NCBI GenBank assembly: GCA_021234155.1
Contig: JAJEKV010000100.1
Coordinates: 2,886,116-2,950,115, forward strand
Reading direction: 5' to 3'
Source: Isoetes taiwanensis
Lineage: Eukaryota; Streptophyta; Lycopodiopsida; Isoetales; Isoetaceae
Length of the DNA: 64,000 bases
Part shown: positions 22,151 to 34,748 of the stretch, in pieces
How positions within the stretch are numbered: position 1 is the first letter of the stretch
Layout of the letters: each line of letters begins with the position of its first letter
The notes under the pieces: generated by a model
Databases searched by the model: none
What the model was told of the DNA's origin: nothing
Seen by the model: only the letters and a program-made list of their open reading frames with translations
Made by a program: the position numbers and the translations under genes

Positions 22151-22195
22151 TATACATATGTACAAAAGATAGTCATTACACGGATGCAAAAAGTT

Positions 22196-22278
22196 AGTTG
22201 CATGAGGTGGGATTTAAACTCGCAACCTTTTAGTTGCAAGCCAAGCACCTTTGGCAAAGTTCACTACCTATACGTATT
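22196..22278 (-). repeat. tRNA-like (SINE head) sequence
   Basis: Read on the minus strand, tgccaaaggtgcttggcttg resembles a pol III A-box region and ggttgcgagtttaaatccc resembles a T-arm and B box, spaced as in a tRNA. The acceptor stem is not closed, so it is a tRNA-derived SINE or a tRNA pseudogene rather than a working tRNA. Confidence 0.5.
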
Positions 22279-22279
22279 G

Positions 22280-22940
22280 AGGAGATTACTTTGCATTATC
22301 CTTCATACATACTGATGTCCAGGAGGTTCTAGAACATTCAAGAACTTGGCGCATATATCCCATATGCATTTGTGCAGAAAAGAGGCCGTTTTTCCAGTAT
22401 ATAAATGGGCCTTCGATGTTAGCATGGATATTCGGGTTCAACGCCAGTCTTGAGCCTTCTAGACATTTGCTTGTGTCTTCAGACCATTGTATTTTTGTTT
22501 CTCCATTATATATTAGACTAGAAAAAATGCCCAGCGTTTCTAAGCTTTTTGTCGGGCATAAAAATGTTGGAATTGTATTAAAAGTGGCTCCAAGTTAATT
22601 ATGTGAGGGCAAACGTCATCTTCAATTTACTCTTATTGTTAATATTTGTAATAGAAGTGTGTGCTCATTTATTATTTTACTACGGCTAACAAACCTTAGA
22701 GAATATAGATGTTGGAGCAAAATAATGGAGTTCCTAATATATGCATTAATATTCCTTTAGGTATCTGCTATTCAAATTGAAGTGGTTTTCCTTGTGTGAT
22801 ATTTGCGTAGACAAATAAGACACTCATCATATCAGAAATAAGACACTCATCATATTTGCTGAGACGACATAAGAGCAAAGATACTGGCTATACAGATAAA
22901 TCAGAACTATAGAAAGTCTATTATAGCTGATAATTCTATA
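22280..22940. other. stretch without a recognised gene
   Basis: No supported coding sequence. A small ATGCCC...GGGCAT inverted repeat is present near 22527-22558. Confidence 0.4.
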
Positions 22941-22959
22941 GAAAAATGTTTTGTAGTTG

Positions 22960-24299
22960 CCATTCAGCAAGCGCTCATCATTGAAGCTAAAGTTTTTTAT
23001 TTTAGGCTTTATACTTCCTGGTTGTTCATCCTCGATCCCAGAAGAAATTTCTTCCTGCTGGTGGCTTTTGCCGAGCCTCGATGATACAACTCTTTCCACC
23101 TCACTAATGCCTCTACCATATTGGACACCGCAAATGGAACACTTTAAAAAGTCCATCATGTTACAGGTCAAAGTTCCAGTCTTGTCTGACAAGATGGTTT
23201 CAACCTGGCCAAGCTCTTCATTCAAGTTTGAGGTGCGCGCGTGTGCTGGTTTATCTGTCTGATCATGGAACATATGCAAATCTTGATTGATAAATTTTGC
23301 TTGCACAATTTTGACTACTTCAATAGAAACATACAAAGAATGGGAATAAGATATCCATACAGTATGAGAGCTATAACAAAGTGTAAGAAACTGCCAGGAA
23401 CGGGCCTAAACAAGGCACCGGTGCTATCAGGTCTTAACAGAAACACCAAAGACCACAGATCCTATAAAAGAAATTGACAGCAACAAAAGGAAAAGAACGT
23501 AAATAATTTGATCCATCTTTCGTTCAATGGAACTTCGTTTTGAAGGTGGCTGAGTGGCATTTTGCATTACTTTTGTATCATGTCCACTGAAAATTACAAC
23601 TCCATATATATAGTGAGTGTTCCGCAACTTCGAATCTCTAAGGAGAACCTGCTGGGCACTAAGGGACTCGACTTTGCCAGAGATCTCTAAGCTCCCAATA
23701 TATGTATACAAATTAGGATTGGGGTCCTCACACTTTATAAACCCTCCAAACTTCGCAAATATACTGTCTGAATCTAATGCAGTTGTTGCTTCTAGAGACT
23801 TCCTTATTTTCAGATTTGTTTCGCCATCAAGGTTCATAGTTTCTACATAGCAAATTCCATCTGGATAACTTGAAGAAAGCAGCAATAAATCAGCAAGGAA
23901 AAATGCATCCCTTTCTACCATCACCACGTCCCCTACATTGACATTCTCCCATTTCTTCAACTCAAATATCCCGTTACCAATGTGTACCCTTACGTGGCGA
24001 CCATTAACTTCCATATCCTGCCAAACTGAATAGCGCTAAGAATTACTAATTATAATAAAATCATCAAGTCATTGATCATAAAAAGCATTTTTCCAAGAAG
24101 TACCTGAGTATGTGCGCCAATCTTCATATCCTTCTTTGACAATGCTTAGACCCACCACAAAAACAAGGGGCACGATAAGACTAAATGGAACAAAGGGCGT
24201 GAGCGGCGTCAGTGAAAGCGCAGCTGCAAAAAGGAAATACATATTGGCCACCTGACGGAACTGCTCAAACAGAGCTTTGGGAAGGATAGATTGACCCAC
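22960..24299 (-). pseudogene. P4-type phospholipid flippase (ALA family) fragment
   Basis: Minus-strand sequence covers part of an aminophospholipid-translocating P4-ATPase, which flips lipids across plant membranes. An exon at 24299-24104 gives [20 protein letters not shown] and the first membrane helices. A clean intron follows (24103-24018). The next exon, from 24017, contains the actuator loop with [15 protein letters not shown]. Farther on, [20 protein letters not shown] carries the phosphorylated Asp of the DKTGT motif. Two frameshifts lie near 23430 and 23340 (the second probably a one-base loss), and some residues before the fourth helix are missing. It starts abruptly at a junction with duplicated sequence near 24300 and stops before the nucleotide-binding domain, so it is a broken partial copy. 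Confidence 0.88.
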
Positions 24300-24329
24300 C
24301 AGGCTTTGATTGACAGAATAGAAGAAAGC

Positions 24330-25436
24330 CTATTCAATTAGTTGGATTTTTCTGCATATGGCAGCATTCGTGTTTGCCATTGCCATACCATAAGACAATT
24401 TGAGTGTACTACATGTATCATCTAAAGGCATGGGCCCATCTGAGTGTACTACGTAGAACGTGCTCACAGCCATGCCATTTAAAGTTGAAACATCAGCTCT
24501 TGTAACAAAGAGGCCATTTTCACAAAAGAACCTTTGTGAGTTCTGAGAGAAGGCCAAGTCTATCTTGAGTTCAAGCCTCAAGCCCTGCAAAAGGTAAGAA
24601 AGTCTGTAAGAGGAAAAAGTTTTCAAAATAAGAAATAGAAAGGAAGATACAACACATGATTATGGCACATGGACCATGAAAACAAAAAGAAAAAGACATG
24701 AATAAAATAAAGTACCTCTGGAGCTCTACATTCAAGAGCAGTTTCCATGCATTATCTTCATTCTTGAGGATTCAGTGTCCAGCCTATGACCTCTAATATG
24801 ACGATCTCCTGCATATCCAAAAAAATCGAAATCAAGCAATGAAAGAAAAGATAAGCGTCCCCATGAACAATGCACATGAACATGAAGCCTAAGTTACCTG
24901 GTAAGCTAAGGAGCCCTCAGAAATTGCAAAGGCATGAAAGATCATGTACTCCATATTTGTTAAGGTGTAAACAGTGTCAAAGAAGAGCTTCATTCTATCT
25001 TTGCATTGAATAGTGATGACTAGATAGCCACTATCTACACAACTTCTGACAGTTACAATGGGGCAGCCTTTGCTGTCCAGAATTTTCGAGGTAGAAATTT
25101 GAGGGCCAATAGAATGGTCTGCATCCTTGGCCATGAGCTGATGCAACCGTCGTTCTGCATGTGTTAAACCCATGAAAAAATCTGTCTTTCCGGCATAGTT
25201 ACCCTTAACTATGTCTTTCAAGGCATTTTCTATATTTGCACCCTTTCCTTTGTCTTCAACGGGTCCTTCTATTTTCTTCATTCACAAAAACTACACAAGC
25301 AATACTTGCCTTGTGTATCCACACTTCTGCTGCAACAACGTTGCATCCCAAGCCTGTTATTAGTTCAGAGATTTCTGACAGTAGCCCTAGCCTGTCTGCT
25401 CCACAAATTTCTAGGATTGAACATTCATAGTTTGGG
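24330..25436 (-). pseudogene. ACT-domain repeat (ACR) protein gene, broken
   Basis: Three exon-like blocks resemble plant ACR proteins, which carry several ACT domains. The first (25436-24897) includes ICGADRLGLLSEISELITGL and HKASIACVVFVNE, then in another frame THAERRLHQLMAKDADH and KDRMKLFFDTVYTLTNMEYM, ending at a good donor (cag|gtaact). A short middle exon at about 24717-24805 is frameshifted. The third (about 24596-24330) begins GLRLELK after a good acceptor and includes FVTRADVSTLNGMAVSTFYV. At least three frameshifts rule out a product. It lies directly upstream of the P4-ATPase pieces on the same strand, with its own 5' end missing. Confidence 0.85.
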
Positions 25437-25580
25437 GAAAAGCATATGGGTTTTCAAAGAAGAGGAAGAATGGGCCCCTTCGTTGGCTCCAATCACCTAT
25501 ACAAGAAAAGAGTTTACCCCATAAGCTAATTTGCATAGTTAATCAGCTGCATTTCGCTAGAACTGGTGAGGCTTAGAATA

Positions 25581-25982
25581 TCATTTTACTTGCTCTATGT
25601 ACTGTGGAAAATAAAAGTATGAATTGATGTTCAAATAATAATTGTTAACACTGGAACAAAGTAAGTGAAGCTGCACCTTTTGCTCTATTTCTGCCCTATT
25701 TCTTGCTTCAAAAGGGAATGCCAAGAAGCTGGATGCAAAGAAGCGAAGAACGGCAAGAAAAAATAGAGCTTTAGAAGGCATAGCCCTGTGGTCCGCCCAA
25801 TTCCCCGAACGTAACACACGATGCCTGCAACGGAGTAGAATTACCAGGGTTTCATAAAATTCGTAAGCAAAAAAACAGGGCATAACTTGTGCCACCAAGA
25901 AAGACATTTTTGACCAGTTTGCACTTATAAGAGGAAGAGGGGCAACTATACCAGCACAGCCACTCATTGCTTTACGTTCCAC
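25581..25982 (-). CDS. hypothetical membrane-like ORF
   Basis: An open frame with two or three hydrophobic segments, including SKMSFLVAQVMPCFFAYEF and KALFFLAVLRFFASSFLAF. I do not recognise it with confidence; the N-terminal part recalls polysaccharide O-acetyltransferase (RWA-like) membrane starts, but that is a weak impression. The likely exon end is near 25830 (a possible donor just before 'catcgtgt'), so the whole frame need not be coding. It lies between fragments of other genes on the same strand and may be one more gene scrap. Confidence 0.25.
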   Translation of the reverse strand: MERKAMSGCAGIVAPLPLISANWSKMSFLVAQVMPCFFAYEFYETLVILLRCRHRVLRSGNWADHRAMPSKALFFLAVLRFFASSFLAFPFEARNRAEIEQKVQLHLLCSSVNNYYLNINSYFYFPQYIEQVK

Positions 25983-26005
25983 AGTTCCATGTTGTTGGGT
26001 CAGTT

Positions 26006-26374
26006 GCTTTGATTGACAGAATAGAAGGAAGCCTATTCAATTAGTTGGATTTTTCTGCATATGGCAGCATTCGTGTTTGCCATTGCCATACCATAAGACA
26101 ATTTGAATGGCACATGGACCATGAAAACAAAAAGAAAAAGACATGAATAAAATAAAGTACCTCTGGAGCTCTACATTAAAGAGCAGTTTCCATGCATTAT
26201 CTTCATTCTTAAGGATTCAGTATCCAGCCTATGACCTCTAATATGACAATCTCCTGCATATCCAAAAAAATCGAAATCAAGCAATGAAAGAAAAGATAAG
26301 CATCCCCATGAACAATGCACATGAACATGAAGCTTAAGTTACCTGGTAAGCTAAGAAGCCCTCAAAAATTGCAA
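26006..26374 (-). repeat. partial duplicate of the ACR region
   Basis: 26006-26104 repeats 24304-24403 and 26107-26374 repeats 24662-24933, so this is a copy of one ACR stretch with about 258 bp (most of one exon) removed. It ends with the ACR exon end and donor (cttagcttaccag|gtaact) and then runs directly into AGT2 exon 1. Confidence 0.88.
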
Positions 26375-26414
26375 AGGCAGTGATGATGCAGATACCAAAC
26401 AACTGACAGAAAAC

Positions 26415-26673
26415 TTACGGTCTTCTTATAATACAAAAACATGGCGGAATTTAGGAACTTCTTTCGCTTCTCCAAAACTTCTTCTGTTCGAGGCCCAGTG
26501 TAGGGCTTGTGGATGTGATGAAAGGGAGGCATCTGAGGTAAACCACGAGGCTCTGCATCTTGATCTGCTACCTGGGCAGATGAGAAAGTTCGAGACCTGT
26601 TTATCCATTTAGCACAATCTTTTCTGATGCAAGCAGCTTGGGTTCTTAGGCTTCGCCGGAAGGAGGATGCCAT
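26415..26673 (-). pseudogene. alanine-glyoxylate aminotransferase 2-like, first exon only
   Basis: The frame starts MASSFRRSLRTQAACIRKDC, a mitochondrial presequence rich in Arg and Ser. It then reads PPFHHIHKPYTGPRTEEVLE and FLNSAMFLYYKK, the start of the mature class-III aminotransferase. A good donor (gacc|gtaagt) closes the exon near 26418. The remaining exons with the PLP-binding Lys are not found; downstream sequence instead joins the ACR duplicate. The full enzyme would transfer an amino group between alanine and glyoxylate in mitochondria, but this locus cannot encode it. Confidence 0.75.
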
Positions 26674-26699
26674 TGCCCCTGTGCCACTTCAGTACAAAA

Positions 26700-27500
26700 G
26701 CAGCTAATATACTTGAGCCAGGATCAGTTCGATCTGTTTGCTATGGTAAAAAGCGGAAGAAATATAGATATCATAAACTCCTTCGTCCATACTAAGCCCA
26801 CTGCGGAGCCATCGCTATAATCAGCTTCGCACCGTTTCATGGAAAAAAAAACGGTTTCTCTTCTAATTCTAACGTGGAGATAATCAACGACCAAAAAACC
26901 CTAAAAAAAATGAACGCGCGAGATTTTGCGCACAGATTATCCCAAAACTCATTTATTCTTTGCCATTTTTGGCATATTTCTTGCGCATTTCTTTCGTATT
27001 TTCCACGTATTTCTCTTGTTTTCGCGTAGGTTCATGGCACTTACTTCGGAGACATTCTTCAATGTTGGCCAATCGATTATTGCTTCGATCTTATATAATT
27101 TAAAATGCTAGGATGCATGACTGGGTTGTTAAGACACTAACATTTTTCTTTTACTTTTATGTTAACTACATGCTGACTCGGGTTACTTCGTGCCAAAGAT
27201 CTTTTCGAGACTCTAGGAAATCCTTTTCGCACAGTGTGAACCGAGTGGTTCAATTTCACGCATTTGATCATTTTAAGACGGCAAAACTTAACTTTATATT
27301 AAGACAATGAGGTTCTACATAACATAACATGAACAAAATTAACTAAAAATTTTCTATGGTCTTAACTTTCCTTATTCTTAGAGCCAAGTTCATGTCCTTG
27401 GGCATAACAATCACCCTTTTGGCATGGATTGCGCATAGATTGGCCTTCTTGAATAATTGGGTCAGCTCTACTTTAACCGCTTCTTAGCAACTCCTCACCA
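26700..27500. other. AT-rich stretch, probable promoter side of the AGT2-like exon
   Basis: No further coding sequence is recognised. Possible 5' untranslated sequence of the AGT2-like exon lies just after 26673. Short frames on the plus strand (26926-27111, 27113-27310) are not supported by any domain. Confidence 0.35.
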
Positions 27501-27526
27501 TCATATTCGTGACCCAATAATCCATC

Positions 27527-27893
27527 TTAAGATCTTGCATGACCTTCCAAAGTAAGAGTTTGAAGGGGGCTTTTCGAATCAATAAGTTTGTGCACCGTTG
27601 AAAGTGCCGGTCTCTTTAAAAGCTCGATTATGCTTGGAATTCGGCCCATGATGGGCCCTCTTCGATGAAGCTGGTCGAGGTGCTGAGGGCTTGATATTGG
27701 ATCAGGATCTGCCACCCTTGATAAACTTCGGCACGCTTTGCTTCCAATACCAATAATTATACTTTATCCATCGGCGGAGATATATCTTGTATGCTGGATT
27801 TTTCTTCTCGTATTCAATATCGTGCTTCAGTTTGAAAAGTTTGTTGTCTGCCTTATACTTCTTGGTCGTCGTCTTGGCTGGTTTGGGCCACAT
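27527..27893 (-). CDS. unrecognised basic ORF pair
   Basis: Two minus-strand frames that overlap by a few bases (27893-27702 and 27715-27527) give a Lys/Tyr/Trp-rich stretch (YLRRWIKYNYWYWKQSVPKF) and then a less biased tail. The change of frame near 27705 suggests a frameshifted small gene or transposon scrap. I cannot assign a family. Confidence 0.25.
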
Positions 27894-27899
27894 TGAGTA

Positions 27900-30800
27900 T
27901 GGAGGCCATCCCTCTAGATCTGTCAGCTAAAGACTATAACATCTCTACGACAACTGGCAAAAGAAACAACAAGATGAGGAAGAATGACATGAGAAAGCTC
28001 ATCAAAGAACATAGAATCATATATAAAGGGAGCTCAAGACATTCCAAGCTATAGAAGAGGCCACCAGGAAACGGAAGACCAAAATAAAATAATAAGGATG
28101 ATGCAAGCATGGCATGGTGTGGCACGTGCCAAAACTGAGGAATTAAAGGTGGTGGAGGAAAATAGTTATTGAATATGTGTCAGTCATAAGTGAACGCGTT
28201 CGAAGGTATACGATGAGCATAAGCAAAACAGGTGTTAACACTAGAGTTTTTCCTTGATGGACATTCATTTGTACAGTTCGCTTTAAAATTCATATAAAAT
28301 CAATGGCATAAAATTCAGTACCCTTTCTAGACATTAATATATGGCAGTCATGTTGCACAGGAAAAATAGTTAAAAATGCATATACCTCTAAAATTGAAAG
28401 TTATGCTTAGATGAATCCAGGGGGTCAAGTCCATTTTGCTTCATGTTTACATAATGTAAAACTATTTCAATAAAAGGATTTTTTTTATTTTTTTTCATTA
28501 TAATGGTATTTTTCTATACATGATAAGATGAATACACCAAAAACCTTGTTCCAATCTGAAGTCTAGAAAGGAAGATATAGTCAGTCAAACATGACAGGGT
28601 CATAACAATTTTCTGTCTTTTGTGGACCAATAATGGTTCCTAGAAGGCTGTTTCAATTAAAATTCTACAACTTTTGCATGAAAATGATTTTTAACTTCAA
28701 ATTTGGTATATAAGTAGTTGGCTAATTGCGTCATGCATAAAAAATATTTGTTGGCCTGTAATTCGAAGGTTCAGCTTTGACTTTTAATCGATGTTTATTT
28801 TACTATATTTGAAGGAAATTTATTAAAATAGCATGTCATTGAAAAAACCATATATGCATGCTTGTATGGATATGAAACCAATGAAAAAACAAGTAAAGAA
28901 AAAGAACAAAAGACACAATCATGATAAATCAATAAAGGTTGTTGTACCTAAGACCATTACTGTCCACAGGTTCATTTTAAATCAATAACTTCTTTACTTT
29001 AGTCGATCTCAAGCTGAATTTTAAGATATTAGTATTTCATGAGCTGCTCTATCAATGAAAAATATCTATTGCTAGGTTTGGGCTAAAACTTTTAGTATTA
29101 GTTCCAAGTTATCATCAAATGTTTTCCATGTTTGATCTCTAGATTTATGCCTTGAAAATGAACTTCAAACACCATATTTCAAAGCTTCCCAAAGTTAAGA
29201 AAGCAATGCAAGATGTACCAAGGAAAAATATGAAAAGGTATGACTAAGGAAGATCAAGATAGACTGCTATTGGTCCACATGACCTCTCATTTAAAAGTCA
29301 AGAACATCATCATCTTAATCACTTCTTTAGAATATAGTTTATACCACATTATATATTATAACATTAGTTGATTAGGGAGGTTTGTCTATCTAAAAGGTGA
29401 TATGAAAGCACAAAAATTAAGTAGTTAAAGGCTACCTTGAATGTATGAGAAAGTCCACTTACACCTTTCAAAAATTATCTTATAGACGATGAGAAATCAT
29501 AATATCATTGTAGAGGACAAAATAAATAGAGCCAGCGCAAATAAATAGAGAAATTTTCTCAATCCAGTTGGTTTAATCCTAGACCTATAAATAGTCCATG
29601 CTTATTTATATTCAAATCTTGTATATAACATATTATTCTAACATGAAATTTGAGATATATATTGCTAACAAAGGTTCAAATTTACAAAAATTATAGCCTA
29701 TCATAAAAGTTGATCTACATGTACTATGGTCCTACTTAGATTACAACACTTTGGAACAACCACACATTGACTAACTTTATAATAGTGGAAAGTAAGTAGG
29801 TTTCTTCATTTTATTTTTTTATCTAATAAGACCACACCAAGGACCTCAGTATCCCTTTTTATCATATATTTTTCCATTTAAAAGGCTTATGGGAGAAATG
29901 TAGTACAATAAGTTAATATTTTAGATGAACTAGAAAAACAGGTACGGAAAGTCTTTTGATCTATTTATTTATAGTCATGGCTAAACTTCGTGATATTGTT
30001 CCATTCATCAATAACTATCACTACCTACATCATTGTTGAGTTTTAGACTTATAAGGGTATAATCAACGCACTTTGGAATTCTTTTTTGTGTTCATCCTGT
30101 TATATTAGATCTTGTTTAGATCTAGATAATGCATGGTTATACCCTAGTTATACTATATTTATGTTGATAAAGTAAATTCATATATACAGTTAATTAGAAT
30201 GCATTATTTACTATCCTTATGAAACTTATAGATGGGGTTTATTAGAGCACTTTAACCTATATTTTTATTTTGCATTCTGTACAATAATTTCTTTAGTTAA
30301 TAACGATACTAATATAATATATAAACATCTAAAAAATTTCTTAGACTATAGCTTGTCTAGTTAAGGACTCATTGTCACAAAAATTAAGTCAAAACTTGTA
30401 ATAATAAGAGAGAAATAATTTTTGAATCTCATGCAGCATTTTTAAGCAAAATAGGGTTTGGCGACTTCAATTGATATCAAATGATCCAGACATAGAAACA
30501 TGCAAATCGATATGTTTTATCATAATATATCAATTAATTTCATACTTAGCAAGGTTTAGACACTTTTATGCTAGAAAATTAAAGAATGCATTCTAGAGTG
30601 CTGTAAAAACTACCAAATTCTTCAAAGTTTAAACAATCATACCAATATAAAGGTGAATCCAGTGGTCATGAAATTCTCACAGGTCGTTAAGAATCAAGTG
30701 AAGACTCAAATAGTGGTGATATATTTTAAAATTAAAATGGATGATGGTCCTCGGGACAACTCTGGTGTTAAAATGGTTTCTCTAGTTTTTTAAGAAAATC

Positions 30801-31040
30801 TAATAAGTCTAACGTCATGTTCATTATAGGTTCAAAAGCTAAACAAACAAAACCATCATTCATTTAAATTGGGTTTATGTCTGTTCCAAAAGCATGTCAC
30901 TTTTGCATACGCCTTGTTGAATGTAGTGTTGTGGTGTGTGAGCTGCAAGAGTACAAGTTTTACCTTAATAGGTGTTGTATATTTTTCTTTGATTATTAGG
31001 AATATAGTATTGTTTGATTAGCATTTGTTGTTTTACCTTA
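27900..31040. other. AT-rich stretch without a gene
   Basis: About 3 kb with no frame above 60 codons after 28125, no recognised repeat boundary and no RNA gene that I can see. Confidence 0.5.
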
Positions 31041-31049
31041 AATTTAATA

Positions 31050-31560
31050 GGTGTTGTTATCTTTTTTAGCAATATTACTTACCCTGCGTCTTTTTGTTTT
31101 TTTCAATCATATTTCGGCTAGTGCCTTCCAGTTAATTGCACCTATATTTTTCCACCTTTGGTACTCCTGCATTCTCGCTCGCCAGTTACATTTCATGCTT
31201 ATTCTGCTATCTTACATCGCTTTGCACCTAGTGCTCTTCGATGTCTATTCCTTATCTTCCTCCATCTCCTATTATTATCGATGCCTTTTTTGCATTCCTC
31301 CAAAAAAACCAGTCCTCTTCATTCTCTCTCCTTTCTGCCATTGCTTTTTTCCACCAATTTGTCAACTTACCTTCTCCCGTTTCCTCGCCTCTACCCCCTT
31401 TGTTTAGTCAGTCCAGTATTTGTCATACGCCTACTTCTTGCTCTCACCTACCTTTGCTCCCTACCCATGTGCACTCCATTATCATATGTTTTGCTTCCCC
31501 ATTTGCGTCCTTTATAGACCTGTCAAAAACCACCTCGATTACTCCATCTTTCATCTAATT
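31050..31560 (+). repeat. pyrimidine-rich tract
   Basis: The plus strand is strongly C/T-rich, so all three frames stay open with Leu/Pro/Ser/Phe translation. There is no domain and no codon bias pointing to a gene. Confidence 0.6.
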
Positions 31561-31569
31561 TTTACATAT

Positions 31570-33020
31570 TTTTGAGGCATTGATACTAAACTGACAAGAT
31601 ATTACTTTCGAACCTTTAGACGGATCTATTTTCATTCATTGCTCCAAATGAGACTAGTCTGCTAGAGGCCATTCAATATCATTTGCTAGACTTTCATCAT
31701 CCACTTATCCTGTTGCCCTATTGCAATGCGATCTTCTATGGCACATTCTATACATCTGGTCCTACTTGCAGTGGCCCTCTTTTTCATCTTTCTCATTCCT
31801 CCCTTCGTCCCATCTCATATTACACTACAAGGCAATGGTGGCGGTAATGTTTGTCGGCAATTGGCTCGGACATTTGCCATTGTGGCAATCATGCAGGCCA
31901 TCGAGGAGGTGCTTCCACAGTGGCAACTTGTGGCATCGACAACAAGATTGCTCGTGCTCACGGACATTAGTGTTCTCCTTCAGCTCATTCTCGTTATGTC
32001 ACTCAGACATACACCAACAACTATCTATCCGCACCACCTTGGTCTATGATAGGAAAATTGTCTTTGGATCGGCTAATTTTCCCATCTAGACAAGTCTTCC
32101 GAAAGATCACCAATGATTTGACAATGCCGGATCCCCATTATAAGGAAGGATGAGATTATATATATGCATCTTGGTCCTTTTATCCTTATCGGCATCTTCT
32201 CACTAGTGTATGCGGGTCTACTTTTCCCTCCCGGCCTTCCCCATTGAGCATTAGATGTCGCGACTTCGTGTAACATTTATTTTGAACAGATCCCTTGAGC
32301 TCAACTTCCCCTCATATTTAAAACACCTAAAGATGTATAAATATTGAGGGGAAAGCATCAAGATACTAACCTTATATAAGACATAAATAGATTTTGAGTT
32401 TCTATATCACGTTTGATATGATTTGACCTTTACATGGCATGGGTTTCATTAATTTATTGCCCTTCAGATTCTCCTTGGAAGGATCTTCGCCAAACAATTG
32501 ACAAGAACATATGGATTGTTTATGGAAATTCCATCCCAGCCTCTTATAGTGGTGTCAAGGATGCCCTACAATCATATTAGTAAGATCCTTTCAAGTGGTC
32601 TCCCATAGGTCCATTACAAATAAAATGACATTTTCAACCACATTTTGTAAATAGTGGTGACGCGTAGCATCATCTTCACACATGCATACTGCTAATGCGA
32701 CAACTACAACCATCAACTTGGCTTCATAGACCCACACGTGACTAATGCAACCGGGCACATGTTCTAGTGTCTATAACAATGGGACACCCTCTTCTGTCTT
32801 GTGTTAAAGCAAGGGTAAACTTTTTTTTAGGTGAGAAATGTCCTAGGGTGTCATATAACAATGAGATAGTCATAAAATGAGACTGAATGTGTAGAAAATG
32901 AACATGAGCGAGCTTCTTTTTGCGGTGGGTGAACAAAGTTGAATTGAATGTATATATTTTTTTATGAGGTCATGCCATTTCTTTACATAAAGATTTCGGC
33001 CCCTCCATGTCAGATCCATG
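31570..33020. other. stretch without a recognised gene
   Basis: Overlapping plus-strand frames at 31721-32089 have no recognised domain. Otherwise nothing is visible. Confidence 0.4.
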
Positions 33021-33039
33021 TTGGCTATATTCCTTAATT

Positions 33040-33068
33040 CTCAAAAAAAAAAAAAAAAAAAAAAAAAA
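33040..33068 (+). repeat. poly(A) run, possible retroposon tail
   Basis: An A-run of about 26 bases follows ccttaattctc. It may be the 3' tail of a plus-strand retroposon whose body lies just upstream, but no coding sequence confirms this. Confidence 0.45.
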
Positions 33069-33279
33069 GTGATTGCTTTGGATAATCGAAATTTATGTTG
33101 CATGCAAATTAAAATGACTAGAAAAAATCGAACCATTGGGCCAGGATATGTGGTGGTGTTTAGGCGGCAGTTGAGGTATCCATACAAAAGACTCTAACCA
33201 AACTTATGCTTATTGTTGAAAGGCTCTTTCCAAATATAGTCTAGAATACATGCTTCATTTGGCTTATTGCATTTGTGTA

Positions 33280-33415
33280 TTTATGAGCTAGATATAGAGC
33301 ACGTTTGTACTCTTGATTATCAGTAACTATTCGTGCCTACAGGTTTATGAGCTAGATATATAGGACGTTTGCCCTCTTGATTATCAGTAACTATTCGTGC
33401 CTACAGGTCTGTAAG
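33280..33415 (+). repeat. tandem duplication, unit about 68 bp
   Basis: The unit tatgagctagatata...cgtgcctacaggt occurs twice in succession, followed by a partial third start (ctgtaagctagag). Confidence 0.8.
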
Positions 33416-34354
33416 CTAGAGAAGACTGGAGGGCATGATAATTCCTTACATTTAGATATCCTCGCCTCCCAACTGAATTTCTCATGCATCTTGTAATTAG
33501 CATTGCTTATCTTTGGGTGGCTCGCCTCAGATGGCCTTGCTTATGTACGGACCTTGACTAACTAATATGCAAATGAAGTACTCTAACCCGGATTAGTAAG
33601 AAATCAACATCTTAAAAGGTATAAAAGGATCTTTCTTACTATCACGGATTTCTTAAGAGTTTGGTGATTATTTTGGGGCATGGAATGTTTCCTGACATAC
33701 AAGAAGGTTGACCACTCATGTTTGGTTGCACCACCTTTTTCTTTATTGTTTGGATAACCATGCATTCCATCAAATTCTCAGCAGTTTAATCAATTATATT
33801 TTCTGTATAAATAGACTCTATGCACATTCTACTGCACATTTAAACTAGATGCCTCCTAACATGTAAGATATTTGACTTTCATAATGATAATATGCAACAA
33901 AAATGTTTCCATAACAATTATATGCAATGGCAATGAGAGATTCATGTAGCACCCAGTATAAGATTCTGCTGCCAAAACAATCTATACAAGCAGAATGCCT
34001 TCTCTTGCAATCCAATTATTGGAGTGACTATGCTGCAACTTGCACTTTAGTTAGGTTCTCGTACAAGATTTGTAGGGGTTTGCCTTGCTTGATGTGGTGT
34101 TGCATATTTACCATTTTTGCCCTCAGCAAATGGATTCATTCTAGGTATTATGTTCTTAGATAATATGGTCATATTAACTGATGCAGATTTGTCCAAGGCT
34201 ACGAATTTAGATTGTAAAATAGGCCATCAATGATTGTCTCTTGTTATGAAAATGTCCTCATGAGTAGACACAGCCATAAGATTATGTTAAATCATTTGCA
34301 TAGGAAGGCAAGTTACAATAAGATACAATGTTACATGCTCAGATTAGAATTATT

Positions 34355-34540
34355 GTTGGCAAGTATTTGCAAAGTGGTGCTCCAAATATGTTGAAGGCCA
34401 TGTATTCATAAAAAGGGTTGGGGAAAAAAAATCAACTCCAACCATTTGCTTGCTATTTATGGCACCATCTAGATTGTGCTTGGCAAGTATCTACAAAGTG
34501 GTGCTCCAAATGTGTTGAAGACCATATAATGGCACTCATT
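34355..34540 (+). repeat. duplicated segment of about 55 bp
   Basis: ggcaagtatttgcaaagtgg through tgttgaaggccat at about 34359 recurs at about 34481 with small changes; the copies are about 120 bp apart. Confidence 0.75.
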
Positions 34541-34748
34541 TCATATAATATAATTTGTGTACCCTCGATGGAACACATGCCCCAACTTATGCCTTAAATG
34601 TAGAAATGTTAGAGCAGGCCACATTTTTCCATATTATCACCCTTATTACATCCTATAACTTTATGTCCCACTAGGCAGGCTGCTAGTGCTCACCGGATTG
34701 AACAAAAAAGGGCGACACGTGCAAAACGTGGACTGCCCTAACATTTCG

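Noticed and set aside
22500-22560. Possible Helitron 3' end (small ATGCCC/GGGCAT hairpin)
   Set aside because: No CTRR terminus at the proper distance on the minus strand could be confirmed, so Helitron capture stays a hypothesis.
24330-25436. Treating the ACR region as a working gene with small introns
   Set aside because: Homology continues across at least three frame changes inside exons, which splicing cannot repair.
31050-31560. Three overlapping plus-strand frames of 105-119 codons
   Set aside because: The sequence is C/T-rich, so stops are rare in all three frames; the translation is low-complexity Leu/Ser/Pro/Phe.
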